In this document: positions 44,828 to 57,279 of the stretch, one piece after another
Layout of the letters: each line of letters begins with the position of its first letter
Numbering within the stretch: the first letter of the stretch is position 1
Source: an uncultured Hymenobacter sp.
GTDB lineage: Bacteria > Bacteroidota > Bacteroidia > Cytophagales > Hymenobacteraceae
Direction of reading: 5' to 3'
DNA length: 64,000 bases
Assembly (NCBI GenBank): GCA_913776615.1
Contig: CAJYPK010000022.1
Location: 62,001-126,000 of the forward strand
The notes under the pieces: model-generated
Told to the model about the DNA's origin: nothing
The model's database searches: none
The model's input: only the letters and a program-made list of their open reading frames with translations
Made by a program: the position numbers and the translations under genes

Positions 44828-44835
44828 TATTTTTG
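44828..44835 (+). promoter_or_regulatory. -7 box of ECF sigma operon
   Basis: TATTTTTG, exact TAnnTTTG match, 63 bases before the predicted TTG start of the sigma gene. The -33 position reads TAG rather than TTG. Confidence 0.45.
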
Positions 44836-44897
44836 GGTAAACTTAAACCTGCGCGGCCAGCCGGCGTCCAACCCGCACAGTAGCCTTCTTTCTGCGT

Positions 44898-45470
44898 TTG
44901 GAAGACCACGAAATCCTCGCCAAGTTTCAAGTGCCGGCCAGCCGCAACCTGGCGTTTAATCAGCTCGTGCGCAAGTACCAGCAGCGGGTGTACTGGCACG
45001 TGCGCAAGATGGTCATCGACCACGATGACGCTGACGACCTGACCCAGGACGTCTTTGTAAAAGTGTGGAAAAACCTGGAAAACTTCCGGCAGGACGCCCA
45101 GCTCTTCACCTGGATTTACCGCATCGCCACCAACGAGTGCCTGAGCTTTTTGCAGAGCAAGCGACGCAAGTTTTTTCTGCCGCTCAACGATGTCGGGGCC
45201 GAGCTGGCCGCCAAGCTCGAAGCCGACCCCGCCGTGGCCGGCGACGCGATTGAGCTGAAGCTGCAACGCGCCATCCTGCGCCTGCCCGACAAGCAGCGGT
45301 TGGTGTTCAACCTGCGTTATTACGACGAGATGCCCTACGAGCAGATGGCCGAGATTACGGGCACCAGCGTGGGTGCCCTCAAGGCCAGCTACCACCACGC
45401 CGTGCGCAAAATCGAGGAATACGTAACAAATGCCGACACGCCGGCCGCAAATCCCGACGAAGCCGATTAA
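44898..45470 (+). CDS. ECF-type RNA polymerase sigma factor
   Basis: 190 residues. Region 2 has FNQLVRKYQQRVYWHVRKMVIDHDDADDLTQDVFVKVWKNL, region 4 LPDKQRLVFNLRYYDEMPYEQMAEITGTSVGALKASYHHAVRKIE. The start is TTG (read as MEDHEI), with no ATG until far into region 2. It begins a three-gene operon with a membrane protein and an LTxxQ periplasmic protein, suggesting an envelope-stress circuit. Confidence 0.9.
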   Translation: MEDHEILAKFQVPASRNLAFNQLVRKYQQRVYWHVRKMVIDHDDADDLTQDVFVKVWKNLENFRQDAQLFTWIYRIATNECLSFLQSKRRKFFLPLNDVGAELAAKLEADPAVAGDAIELKLQRAILRLPDKQRLVFNLRYYDEMPYEQMAEITGTSVGALKASYHHAVRKIEEYVTNADTPAANPDEAD

Positions 45471-45500
45471 ACCCCGGCCTCGTTCTTTTATCCAACGTTC

Positions 45501-45959
45501 ATGAAAACGCCCTTTCGCCTCGATGAGCACCCGCGCCGCGGGCCGCAGCCGCTGAGCAGTCCGCCGGCGGGTTATTTTGAGCGGCTACCCACCCGCGTGA
45601 TGGCGCAGGTAGCGCCGCCGGCCCGGAGCGCGCAGCCGCTGGCCTGGCTCCTGCGCGTGCCGGCTTCGCTGCGCACGGGCCTGGCTTCTACGCTGTTGCT
45701 GGGTACGTTTGCGGCTTCGCTGTGGCTGGGTGGCGAGCCGCTGCCTGCACCCGCTACTCCCGCCGCCAGTCTCGACGCCGTGCCCTCGGCGCAGCTGGTC
45801 GAGTATCTCACCAGCGGCGAAACCCACGTTGACATGCTGGATCTGGCCGAACTGCCGGCCCATCACCTGGGCCTCACCAAGCAGTACCTCCAGCCGTCGG
45901 CCAGCGAGCTGAGTGCCGCCCTCGATGCCCAGCCGGCCGAAGAAACCGGGCTGCTGTAA
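45501..45959 (+). CDS. small membrane protein, candidate anti-sigma factor
   Basis: 152 residues. A cytoplasmic N-terminus (YFERLPTRVMAQV, a motif common in Bacteroidota sigma-linked proteins), one membrane segment (about 58-78: LRTGLASTLLLGTFAASLWLG) and a periplasmic tail. Position between an ECF sigma gene and an LTxxQ gene suggests it restrains the sigma factor; this rests on context and topology only. Confidence 0.65.
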   Translation: MKTPFRLDEHPRRGPQPLSSPPAGYFERLPTRVMAQVAPPARSAQPLAWLLRVPASLRTGLASTLLLGTFAASLWLGGEPLPAPATPAASLDAVPSAQLVEYLTSGETHVDMLDLAELPAHHLGLTKQYLQPSASELSAALDAQPAEETGLL

Positions 45960-45977
45960 GCCCCTTCCCCACTACTT

Positions 45978-46463
45978 ATGAGTATGTTTCGTTTTTTAAT
46001 TGCAAGTATTTTCCTGCTAGGACTACTGGCCGCCAGCCAGCCGGCGCAGGCCCAGCTGCGCGGCCGGGTCGGGCAGCCGGGAGCCCGCCTGGGCCAGCTC
46101 GACAACGCCAAAATTGCCTTCATCACCTCGCGCCTGACCCTGACCCAGGAGCAGGCCCAGCGCTTCTGGCCCATGTACAACGAGTTTGTGGCCAAGCGCC
46201 GCGAGCTCAATCGCTCGGCCCGGCTGCTGCGCCGCGACGCCGACAACCCCAGCCTGAGCGATGCCCAGCTGCGCGACTACTTCACCCAAGACTTTGCCCT
46301 GCGCCAGCAGCAGCTCAACCTGGAAAAAGACTACTTCGAGAAGGCCCAAAAAGTATTGACCCTGCGCCAGTTGGCCCAGCTTTACCAAGCCGAGCGCGAT
46401 TTTACCAAAGAGGTGCTGAAGCGCGTGGCCAACCGCCCGGCCGCCGCGCCCGAGCAAGAATAG
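45978..46463 (+). CDS. periplasmic LTxxQ/Spy-like protein
   Basis: 161 residues with a signal peptide (to AQAQ). Mostly helical: FITSRLTLTQEQAQRFWPMYNEFVAKRREL with the LTxxQ motif, and a second helix pair LTLRQLAQLYQAERDFTKEVL. Similar to Spy/CpxP-like sensors or chaperones. Third gene of the sigma operon, 18 bases after the previous gene. Confidence 0.8.
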   Translation: MSMFRFLIASIFLLGLLAASQPAQAQLRGRVGQPGARLGQLDNAKIAFITSRLTLTQEQAQRFWPMYNEFVAKRRELNRSARLLRRDADNPSLSDAQLRDYFTQDFALRQQQLNLEKDYFEKAQKVLTLRQLAQLYQAERDFTKEVLKRVANRPAAAPEQE

Positions 46464-46543
46464 CCCGGCCTATTAGTTCGCTCATAGGCTAGCCGCTACG
46501 GCTATTCCACCCGCGGGCTAAAAGTCCGAGCTGCGGCGGGCGG

Positions 46544-46551
46544 TACCTTTG
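46544..46551 (+). promoter_or_regulatory. -7 box directly in front of aminotransferase start
   Basis: TACCTTTG, exact match, ending 8 bases before the ATG at 46560. The transcript would have almost no leader. Confidence 0.5.
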
Positions 46552-46559
46552 CGGGTGCT

Positions 46560-47738
46560 ATGCTAACTCCCCGCCAGCTTTTTCTCCGCCACCAAGCCCA
46601 AACCTCCGCATTTCCGCTGCTGCTGGAAATCGAGCGGGCCGAAGGCGTGTACATGTACACCCCCGAAGGTCGGCCCATTCTGGATTTAATCTCCGGTATC
46701 GGCGTCAGCAACGTGGGGCACCGCCACCCGCGCGTACTGCAAGCTATTCAAGAGCAGCTCGATAAATATCTGCACCTGATGGTGTACGGCGAGCTGGTGC
46801 AGGCCCCGCCCGCCCGGCTGGCCCACGCCCTGGCCGCTACCCTGCCCGCCCCGCTCGATACGGTGTACTTCACCAATTCGGGGGCCGAGGCCATCGAGGG
46901 TGCCCTCAAGCTCGCCAAGCGCCACACCGGCCGTACGGGTCTGGTATCGGCCTTCAATTCTTACCACGGCTCCACGCACGGGGCGCTGTCCATCACCGGC
47001 TCGGAGGGCTTTAAGAACAGCTACCGCCCCCTGCTGCCCGACGTGACGCACCTGCGCTACAACGAGCTGGCCGACCTTGCCCTCATCACCGAGAACACCG
47101 CCGCCGTGGTGCTCGAAACCGTGCAGGGCGAAGCCGGGGTGCGCCCGCCCCTACCCGGCTACCTGCCCGCCGTGCGCCAGCGCTGCACCGAGGTGGGCGC
47201 GCTGCTCATCCTCGACGAAATTCAGTGCGGCTTCGGGCGCACGGGCACGCAGTGGGCCTTCGAGCAAGTTGGCGTGGTGCCCGACATCCTGGTCTGTGCC
47301 AAGGGCATGGGCGGCGGCATGCCCATTGGGGCCTTTATTTCTTCACCCGCCATCATGGTGGGCTTTCAGACCAACCCCATCCTGGGGCACTGCACCACTT
47401 TCGGCGGGCACCCGGTAAGCTGCGCGGCCGCGCTGGCCACGCTCCAGGTTATCCAGGAAGAAAACCTGCTGGCCGGCGTAGCGGCCAAGGCCCAGCGGCT
47501 GCGGGCGCAGTTGGTGCACCCCGCCATCCGAGAGGTGCGCAACTGCGGCCTGCTCATGGCCGTGGAGTTCGAGTCGTTCGAGGTGCTCAAGCCCATCATC
47601 GACCGCGCCCTGGCCGAGCAGGGCATCCTCACCGACTGGTTTTTATTCTGCGACAACTCGCTGCGCATCGCCCCGCCCCTCACCATCACCGAGGCCGAGA
47701 TCGACGCGGCCGTAGCGGGGCTGCTGCGGGCAATTTAG
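46560..47738 (+). CDS. class III PLP-dependent aminotransferase
   Basis: 392 residues of the acetylornithine/4-aminobutyrate aminotransferase-like group. Motifs: ILDLISGIGVSNVGHRHP, FTNSGAEAIEGALKLAKRHTG (phosphate site), SYHGSTHGALSITG, ILDEIQCGFGRTG and the PLP lysine in CAKGMGGGMPIGAF. Amino-group transfer between an amino acid and 2-oxoglutarate is likely; the precise substrate is undecided. Confidence 0.9.
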   Translation: MLTPRQLFLRHQAQTSAFPLLLEIERAEGVYMYTPEGRPILDLISGIGVSNVGHRHPRVLQAIQEQLDKYLHLMVYGELVQAPPARLAHALAATLPAPLDTVYFTNSGAEAIEGALKLAKRHTGRTGLVSAFNSYHGSTHGALSITGSEGFKNSYRPLLPDVTHLRYNELADLALITENTAAVVLETVQGEAGVRPPLPGYLPAVRQRCTEVGALLILDEIQCGFGRTGTQWAFEQVGVVPDILVCAKGMGGGMPIGAFISSPAIMVGFQTNPILGHCTTFGGHPVSCAAALATLQVIQEENLLAGVAAKAQRLRAQLVHPAIREVRNCGLLMAVEFESFEVLKPIIDRALAEQGILTDWFLFCDNSLRIAPPLTITEAEIDAAVAGLLRAI

Positions 47739-47818
47739 GTAATGGGTAATAGGTATTGAGCAATCCTTTATCCTACACTTGGCAGGAAATTACTCATTGC
47801 CTATTACCCATTACCCAT
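47738..47818. repeat. unit-built palindromic repeat (R9)
   Basis: GGTAATGGGTAATAGGTATT and the inverted AATTACTCATTGCCTATTAC-CCATTACC. Arms about 25 bp with mismatches, between convergent genes. Confidence 0.75.
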
Positions 47819-47821
47819 CCT

Positions 47822-48268
47822 CTACCGCACCGGCAAGTTGTTATAATTCAAGAAGCTGAGACTTTCTTCTTTGATGCGCTCGCGGGGCACGGCGTCTTTT
47901 ACGCCCTGCGAAATCTTGCGCACGAGCACCCCTACGATGGCCTTGCGGAAGCCCAGCTTCTCGGCCATCATGATGCAGAAGTCCATCTCGGTTTCGTCGA
48001 TGATGCCATCGGCCAGCATCATGTCTACGAGGTCGAAAATCTGGTCGAAGCGCTCGGAATCGTTGCCGGGCAGGTCCGACAGGCAGTTGGTCTGCCCGTT
48101 CACGATTTTGCGCACCTCGCTGGCCGACACCCCGTTTTTCTTGCCCACGGTGATGATGAAATTCAGCTCGCGGTCGTCGACGTGGCCGTCGGCCTTGGCG
48201 AGGGCCGCCAGGTTGCAGAGGTGGCCCTTGATTTTTTTAGCCTGCTCGTTTTCGAAAAAACCAAACAT
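47822..48268 (-). CDS. TerB-like protein
   Basis: 148 residues, cytosolic and helical. LAALAKADGHVDDRELNFII and MMLADGIIDETEMDFCIMMAEKLGF are the paired acidic metal-binding repeats of the TerB/DjlA-N superfamily. Tellurite resistance is known for the namesake only; other ter genes are absent here. Confidence 0.8.
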   Translation of the reverse strand: MFGFFENEQAKKIKGHLCNLAALAKADGHVDDRELNFIITVGKKNGVSASEVRKIVNGQTNCLSDLPGNDSERFDQIFDLVDMMLADGIIDETEMDFCIMMAEKLGFRKAIVGVLVRKISQGVKDAVPRERIKEESLSFLNYNNLPVR

Positions 48269-48490
48269 AAAAGTGCGGGTTAGTGGTGGGCGATGAGGTA
48301 ACGAAAAGTAGGCATAAAGCCGCTAACAACCAATAGTCTGCCGTGCTTTTTTTGGTACTTCTACGTAACCGACGCAAAAATGTAAACGCCAAATGGCGCA
48401 GTTTCATGCGGCAAGTGCCCTTGGCTACCGACCTTTGCGGGCTTACAGCCAACCCTGAATGGGCAGCGGGCGCTTTAGCTGACTTTTAAC

Positions 48491-49462
48491 ATGAAGAGAA
48501 TCGGAGTTTTTACCAGCGGCGGCGACGCCCCTGGCATGAATGCCTGCCTGCGGGCAGTGGTGCGGGCGGGCGTATACCACGGCATTGAGGTATACGGCAT
48601 CATGCGCGGGTACAGCGGCATGATCAAGGGCGAGTTTGTGCGCATGGATTCGGCCTCGGTGTCGAACACCGTGCAGCGCGGCGGCACCATCCTCAAGTCG
48701 GCGCGCTCCCAGAAATTCATGACCAAGGAAGGCCGGCAGCAAGCCTTCGACCAGCTCGTCAACCACGGCATCGAGGGCTTGGTAGCCATCGGCGGTAATG
48801 GTACATTTACGGGAGCCACCATTTTTGAGAAGGAATTTGGCATTCCGACGGTGGGTGCCCCGGGCACTATCGACAACGACCTCTACGGCACCGACTACAC
48901 CATCGGCTACGACACGGCCGTAAACACGGCCCTGGAGGCTATCGATAAGATTCGCGACACGGCCGACTCGCACGACCGCTGCTTTTTCGTGGAAGTAATG
49001 GGCCGCGACTCGGGCTACATCGCCATTCCCTGCGCCATCGGCGGCGGGGCCGAAATCGTGATGGTGCCCGAAACGGCCATGAGCGTGGAGGCCGTTATCG
49101 AAACGCTGCACGCGAGCTACCAGCGCCACAAAACCTCGTTCATCGTCATCGTGGCCGAGGGCGAGGAAGAGGGGAACGTACACCACGTAGCCCGCCGCGT
49201 GAAGGCCGCCATTCCGCAGCTCGACACCCGCGTCACCATCGTGGGCCACATCCAACGCGGGGGCTCGCCCACCGCCGCCGACCGCCTGCTGGCTTCGCAG
49301 CTCGGCATCGCCGCCGTCGAGGGCCTGCTCAACGGCATGAAAAACGTGATGGCCGGCATCGTGGACCGCAAGCTCACTTACACCCCCTTCGACGACACCA
49401 TCAACAAGCGCAAGGTCATCAACCAGAGCTTTATGCGGATGGTGGAGATACTGTCGGTGTAG
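48491..49462 (+). CDS. pfkA: ATP-dependent 6-phosphofructokinase
   Basis: Glycolytic enzyme, 323 residues as in bacterial PfkA. KRIGVFTSGGDAPGMNACLRAVVR (ATP site), GTILKSARS, PGTIDNDLYGTDYTIGYDTA (substrate site with the catalytic aspartate), EVMGRDSGYIA and HIQRGGSPTAADR are conserved. Glycine in SGGD after GVFTS fits an ATP-dependent rather than PPi-dependent enzyme. Confidence 0.95.
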   Translation: MKRIGVFTSGGDAPGMNACLRAVVRAGVYHGIEVYGIMRGYSGMIKGEFVRMDSASVSNTVQRGGTILKSARSQKFMTKEGRQQAFDQLVNHGIEGLVAIGGNGTFTGATIFEKEFGIPTVGAPGTIDNDLYGTDYTIGYDTAVNTALEAIDKIRDTADSHDRCFFVEVMGRDSGYIAIPCAIGGGAEIVMVPETAMSVEAVIETLHASYQRHKTSFIVIVAEGEEEGNVHHVARRVKAAIPQLDTRVTIVGHIQRGGSPTAADRLLASQLGIAAVEGLLNGMKNVMAGIVDRKLTYTPFDDTINKRKVINQSFMRMVEILSV

Positions 49463-49722
49463 CGGTGAACTAGCGAAATGGTGAGGTGGTGAGTTTTTGA
49501 GCGGTGAAATGGTGAACCGGTGAGATGGTGAGTTTTTGAGCGGTGAAATGGTGAACCGGTGAGATGGTACATTTTTTATGCGCTGAGTTTATTACGTGGC
49601 TGAACAAAATGATACTATCTCACCAGTTCACCATCTCACCAGTTCACCGCTCAAAAACTCACCACCTCACCAGTTCACCGCTCAAAAACTCACCACCTCA
49701 CCATTTCGCTAGTTCACCACGA
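49463..49722. repeat. palindrome built of tandem repeats (R10)
   Basis: The left half has two direct copies of a roughly 39-bp unit (GAGCGGTGAAATGGTGAACC then GGTGAGATGGTGAGTTTTT). The right half is the inverted version, TCACCAGTTCACC... with GCTCAAAAACTCACC units. The centre at about 49568-49612 is unique. The outer ends share GGTGAACTAGCGAAATGGTG, which includes the stop codon of miaA. No coding content. Confidence 0.88.
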
Positions 49723-50638
49723 CCCAAACGTAGTTTGGATCGCGACGCAGCCAAGTGAGCTGGCGTTTGGCATAGTGGCGGGTGTTGCGCTGAAGCAGGC
49801 GCACGGCCTCGGCGTAGTCGTAGGTGCCGTCGAGGTAGCCGAAGATCTCCTGGTAGCCGACCGTTTGCAGGGCGTTGTGCTCGCGGAAGGGCAGCAGGGT
49901 TTCGACTTCGGCCACGAGGCCTAGCTCCAGCATTTGCAGCACGCGCTGGTCGATGCGCTGGTAGAGTTCTTCGCGCTCGCGGGTCAGGGCCACTTTCTCG
50001 ACCCGGAAGGGGCGGGCGGCAGCTTTGGCGGCCACGGCGGCCGGCCCCTGGTGGTAGCTCGAAAATGGGCGGCCCGTGCCCCGCGTAATTTCGAGGGCGC
50101 GCAGTACGCGCTGGTGATTTTGCAGGTCGAGGCGGCCGTGGGCGACGGGATCGGTAGCGGCGAGCTCGGCCACGAGGGCCGGCAGGCCGAGCGTGGCCAG
50201 CTCTTGGTGCAGCTGCTCGCGCACGGCGGGCGGCACGGCGGGCAGCTCATCAAGGCCATCGGTGAGGGCCTGCAAGTACAGCCCCGAGCCACCGGTGGCA
50301 ATCACTACCGCGTGGCGCTCAAATAGTTCGGCCAGCCGAGCCTCGGCCTCGGCGGCAAAGCGGCCAGCGCTGTAGTCCTGCGCGATGCTGTGCGAATCGA
50401 CGAAGTGGTGGGGCACGCCCTGCATCTCCTCGGCCGTGGGCTTTGCCGTGCCGATGCTCATTTCGCGGAAAAACTGGCGCGAATCGGCCGAGATGATTTC
50501 GGTTCCCAACTGCTGGGCGAGGCTTACGGTGAGAGCCGTTTTACCCACGGCAGTGGGGCCAGCAACGGCCAGTAGCACGGGACGCGGGTCGGCGGCGGTA
50601 GGCGCCAGCCGGGCGAGGAGTTCGGAAGGAAGCTGCAT
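49709..50638 (-). CDS. miaA: tRNA dimethylallyltransferase
   Basis: Transfers the isopentenyl group to A37 of tRNAs reading UNN codons, 309 residues. P-loop GPTAVGKTALTVSLA, substrate motif ISADSRQFFREMSIGTAKP, HHFVDS, TGGSGLYLQAL and the C-terminal YAKRQLTWLRRDPN are conserved. The C-terminal codons and stop lie at the edge of the R10 repeat. Confidence 0.95.
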   Translation of the reverse strand: MQLPSELLARLAPTAADPRPVLLAVAGPTAVGKTALTVSLAQQLGTEIISADSRQFFREMSIGTAKPTAEEMQGVPHHFVDSHSIAQDYSAGRFAAEAEARLAELFERHAVVIATGGSGLYLQALTDGLDELPAVPPAVREQLHQELATLGLPALVAELAATDPVAHGRLDLQNHQRVLRALEITRGTGRPFSSYHQGPAAVAAKAAARPFRVEKVALTREREELYQRIDQRVLQMLELGLVAEVETLLPFREHNALQTVGYQEIFGYLDGTYDYAEAVRLLQRNTRHYAKRQLTWLRRDPNYVWVVVN

Positions 50639-50647
50639 AGAAAAGGA

Positions 50648-51799
50648 CTACCGCCCCAGCAGGCGGTGGTAGAGGTGTACCAACGTTTTTTCCTCCCGCT
50701 GCCAGTTCCATTCGGCGCGGGCGCGGCGGCAGTTAGCGGCCAGCGCGTGGTAGCGGGGGCCAGGCTGACCACCGGGCAACAGCCGGGCCAGCGCCGCCGC
50801 CAGCGTCGCCGGAGCCAGGTCGGGCACCAGCTCGGCCACCTCGTACTGGGCGTTGAGAGCGCGGTATTCGGGAAAGTCGATGCAGAGCTGCGGAATGCCC
50901 GCCTGCACGTAATCGAAAAACTTGTTGGCCAGCGAGTAGTAGTAGCTCAGCCCGGTGTTTTCGAGCAGCATAATCCCCACCGTGGCCCGCGCCGTGAGCG
51001 CCCGCAGCTCGGTGGGCAGCACGTAGCCCTTAAACTCCACCTGCCCCGAGGCCAGCAAGCCCAGCTCGGCCGCCTGCTGGCGCAGCGCCGCCGAGCAGTC
51101 GCCCTCCCCGCAGATGACGAGCCGCGCTGGCACCGGCGGCATGGCGGCCAGCAATTCAACCAGGCCCCGGCCCACGTTGAGCGCACCCTGGTAGAGTAGC
51201 GTGGGCGGCTGGCTAGCGGTGACTACCGCCTGCTTAGCTACTGCCTCACTCGTCGCTCCTCCCCCACCAGCGGGCACGTTGCGCACCACGCCAAACGAAC
51301 AGCCGGGATGCCGGGCCTCAAACAAGCGGGCCAGCGCCGGGCCCACCGTGTAGCGCAGTCGGGCGCGGGGCACGATAAAGTTTTCGACCCGCTGCCAGAT
51401 GCGCTGCACGCGGGGACGAGCCACTACTTCAGGCACTTCCGTAAAGAGCTCGTGGGCGTCGTACACGAAAGGCTGGCCGCCGAGCCGGGCGCGTAGCCAG
51501 GTGGGCAGGGCGGCGTCGAGGTCGGCACAAGCCCAGGCGGCAGCCCGCTGGCCCAGCAGGAACAGCAGCAGCCGCAGATTGTATTCGAGGTAAAATAATT
51601 TGCCGTGCTGAAACCAGCCGCGCAGCCGGTGCTGGGCGTAGGGCTGCGGCCCCAGCGGCACCGAGGCCGGCCGCTGCCAACCCACGAGCAGCACCGCGTA
51701 GCCGGCCCGCGCCAGGCTGGCGCAAATGCGCTGCATTCGCTGGTCGTAGCTTAGGTCGGTAGTAACGGCGAAAACCAGGCGGGGAACGGAAGCAGACAC
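50648..51799 (-). CDS. glycosyltransferase, GT4-like
   Basis: 383 residues, two Rossmann-like halves. N-terminal RLVFAVTTDLSYDQRMQRICASLARAGY is a glycogen-synthase-type GT-B start; the second half has PPTLLYQGALNVGRGLVELLAAM, LVICGEGD and the donor-site region with the conserved Glu shifted (GIMLLENTGLSYYYSLANKFFDYVQAGIP). I use the GTG at 51799 because a TAGATTTG -7 box lies at 51839-51846; the frame stays open upstream but would overlap the divergent kinase gene. It probably adds sugars to an envelope polymer. 9 bases separate it from miaA. Confidence 0.85.
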   Translation of the reverse strand: MSASVPRLVFAVTTDLSYDQRMQRICASLARAGYAVLLVGWQRPASVPLGPQPYAQHRLRGWFQHGKLFYLEYNLRLLLFLLGQRAAAWACADLDAALPTWLRARLGGQPFVYDAHELFTEVPEVVARPRVQRIWQRVENFIVPRARLRYTVGPALARLFEARHPGCSFGVVRNVPAGGGGATSEAVAKQAVVTASQPPTLLYQGALNVGRGLVELLAAMPPVPARLVICGEGDCSAALRQQAAELGLLASGQVEFKGYVLPTELRALTARATVGIMLLENTGLSYYYSLANKFFDYVQAGIPQLCIDFPEYRALNAQYEVAELVPDLAPATLAAALARLLPGGQPGPRYHALAANCRRARAEWNWQREEKTLVHLYHRLLGR

Positions 51800-51838
51800 A
51801 AAATGGGTTAAACGGCGCACTAGCCGTAAATTCAACTC

Positions 51839-51846
51839 CAAATCTA
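51839..51846 (-). promoter_or_regulatory. -7 box of glycosyltransferase gene
   Basis: TAGATTTG on the minus strand, exact match; a TTG lies 23 bases upstream. It supports the GTG start at 51799. Confidence 0.5.
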
Positions 51847-51904
51847 CTATCTGCCCGCTCCGCCCGCAGCAACCCCAGCCCCGGCCGTGCGTTCTTAACA
51901 CCCT

Positions 51905-55480
<3,576 letters not shown>

Positions 55481-55570
55481 AAACGCTTCGATGGGATTTT
55501 TCAATTAATAAGTAGTAATTATGTCCATGCGTTACCTTCTATCGTCAACGTTCACCCATCCTTTTTCCAC

Positions 55571-55957
55571 ATGAGCCAGAGCACTACTCCCAAAACCATC
55601 CTCATTGCTGAAGACAGCGGGGTGATTCAAAGCATTACCCGCAAGATTCTGGAACAACAGAAGTACCGCGTGGTGGTGGCTAAAAACGGGGGCGAAGTCC
55701 TGCGTCAAATCGAGAGCCAGCCCATTGATGGGATTTTGATGGACATCAACATCCCGGTGAAAAATGGCATGGAGTGCACCCGGGAAATCCGCGCCCACGC
55801 CGATGCCCGCATCCGGGAACTGCCGGTTATCGCCATCACCGGCAACGCCAATAACTATTCGATGCAGCAGTTCAAGGACGCCGGCATTACGGATTACCTG
55901 CCTAAGCCCCTGGACTTCGATGCCCTGGTACGCGTTGTGCGCCAATACGTAGGCTAG
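55571..55957 (+). CDS. single-domain response regulator
   Basis: 128 residues, CheY-like receiver only. Acidic pair in LIAEDSG, phosphoacceptor in GILMDINIPVKNG, Thr in AITGNANN and Lys in DYLPKPLD. There is no output domain, so it acts by protein contact or passes phosphate on. Likely partner of the Hpt domain of the preceding kinase. Confidence 0.93.
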   Translation: MSQSTTPKTILIAEDSGVIQSITRKILEQQKYRVVVAKNGGEVLRQIESQPIDGILMDINIPVKNGMECTREIRAHADARIRELPVIAITGNANNYSMQQFKDAGITDYLPKPLDFDALVRVVRQYVG

Positions 55958-55961
55958 ATTT

Positions 55962-56068
55962 TTCAATTATGAATTAAAAATTATGAATTATGAATTTAAG
56001 TCCGAGTGGGTATACTTTGCCGACTTACGCGCACTAATTCATAATTTTTAATTCATAATTCATAATTA
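55962..56068. repeat. AT-rich unit-built palindrome (R8)
   Basis: Left AATTATGAATTAAAAATTAT-GAATTATGAAT and right inverted copies ATTCATAATTTTTAATTCAT-AATTCATAATT around a GC-richer centre. It sits in front of the MBL hydrolase gene. Confidence 0.85.
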
Positions 56069-56074
56069 GAAAAA

Positions 56075-56845
56075 ATGAAACTGACTTTCCTGGGTACGGG
56101 TACTTCTTCGGGCGTACCGATGATAGGCTGCACTTGCCCGGTGTGCCGCTCGCTCGACTTCCGCGACCAGCGCCTGCGGGTGTCGGTGCACCTGGAAGTG
56201 GCGGGCCGCAGTATCGTCGTCGATACCGGCCCCGATTTTCGGCAGCAGATGCTTCGCGCCCACATCACGCGGCTCGATGGCATTCTATTTACCCACGAGC
56301 ACAAGGACCATACGGCGGGCCTCGACGACGTGCGGGCCTTTAATTTTAGGCAGCAGCAGGAGATGCCGGTTTTTGCCGAGCCCCGCGTTATCGCGCAGCT
56401 TAAGCAGGAGTATGCCTATGTATTCGCCGAGCACAAATACCCTGGCGTTCCGCAAGTGGGGCTGCATCCCATTCTCGACGACCAGCTGCCTTTCGATGTG
56501 CTGGGGCTAAGCGTGCAGCCGTTGCGCGCCCTGCACCACAAGCTGCCCGTGCTGGGCTTCCGACTCGGTGAGCTGGCTTACCTCACGGATGCTAACTTTC
56601 TGCCAGACAGCACAATGGAGCGGCTGCGCGGCTGCGACACCATCGTGCTCAACGCGCTGCGCCACGAGCCGCACCTCTCCCATTTCACGCTGGGCGAGGC
56701 CTTGGCCATTCTCGAAGAATTGCGCCCGCGCCGGGCTTTTCTCACCCACATCAGCCACCAGCTAGGCCGCCACCGCGAGGTCGAAACCACTTTGCCACCC
56801 TGGGTACGCCTGGCCTACGATGGGTTGGAAGTAGAGGTAGCTTAG
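56075..56845 (+). CDS. MBL-fold metallo-hydrolase, PhnP-like
   Basis: 256 residues. GTGTSSGVPMIGCTCPVC at the start carries a Cys pair typical of PhnP-like proteins; the metal site is FTHEHKDHTAGLDD, with further histidines in ALHHKLPV and HISHQLGRHREVE. PhnP homologues are phosphodiesterases; the substrate here is open. A single-gene unit behind an AT-rich palindrome. Confidence 0.88.
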   Translation: MKLTFLGTGTSSGVPMIGCTCPVCRSLDFRDQRLRVSVHLEVAGRSIVVDTGPDFRQQMLRAHITRLDGILFTHEHKDHTAGLDDVRAFNFRQQQEMPVFAEPRVIAQLKQEYAYVFAEHKYPGVPQVGLHPILDDQLPFDVLGLSVQPLRALHHKLPVLGFRLGELAYLTDANFLPDSTMERLRGCDTIVLNALRHEPHLSHFTLGEALAILEELRPRRAFLTHISHQLGRHREVETTLPPWVRLAYDGLEVEVA

Positions 56846-57279
56846 CACCTCAGCTCCCTTACGCTACATGTCCCTTTTTACCCTGCGGCAGCGCTATTAC
56901 TGCCCGCTACCGCCCACCGCCTTACTGCGCCAGTTGCAACTGCTAGTAGTACGGCGACCCACCGGCTGGCCCTGGAAACTGGGGCCAACCAGGCCCCGTT
57001 GCTGGGGCGAGAAACCCGCCGGTAGTAGGCACGATAGTATGGCTAACCGTTAGGGCCCCGCGTGGCGAGCTCCTTACAGGCGGGTTCTTGACCTGCTTAT
57101 TTCTGAGCGTCGTCTGGTTTGTCAGCCAAGCCGCTCATACCTTCAGGCTGCGCTCGTCCCGGCCTCTATGTGTTGCTTTTGCGCGCTGCTGCTAGTTCTA
57201 AAGTATCCGCCGTGCAAAACGTTATTTTCAATAAGCTCTTTCGCTTAGTGAGGTAGCTGATTAAGCGTGTTTTTATTTT
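56846..57279. other. 434-bp gap, nothing convincing seen
   Basis: A 61-codon frame (56868-57053) has no family features and an arginine/proline/tryptophan-rich composition typical of chance frames. A short AATAAGCTCTTTCGCTTA segment at 57228-57249 resembles part of the 3764-3888 palindrome. Confidence 0.4.

Noticed and set aside
47822..48268. Tellurite resistance cluster
   Set aside because: A lone TerB-like gene without terC, terD or terZ partners; TerB folds are widespread in other roles.
49463..49722. CRISPR array
   Set aside because: The repeats are nearly contiguous, inverted between halves and lack unique spacers; no cas gene is near.
56868..57053. 61-residue protein
   Set aside because: No signal, family or codon pattern; Arg/Pro/Trp-rich as expected for a chance frame in GC-rich DNA.
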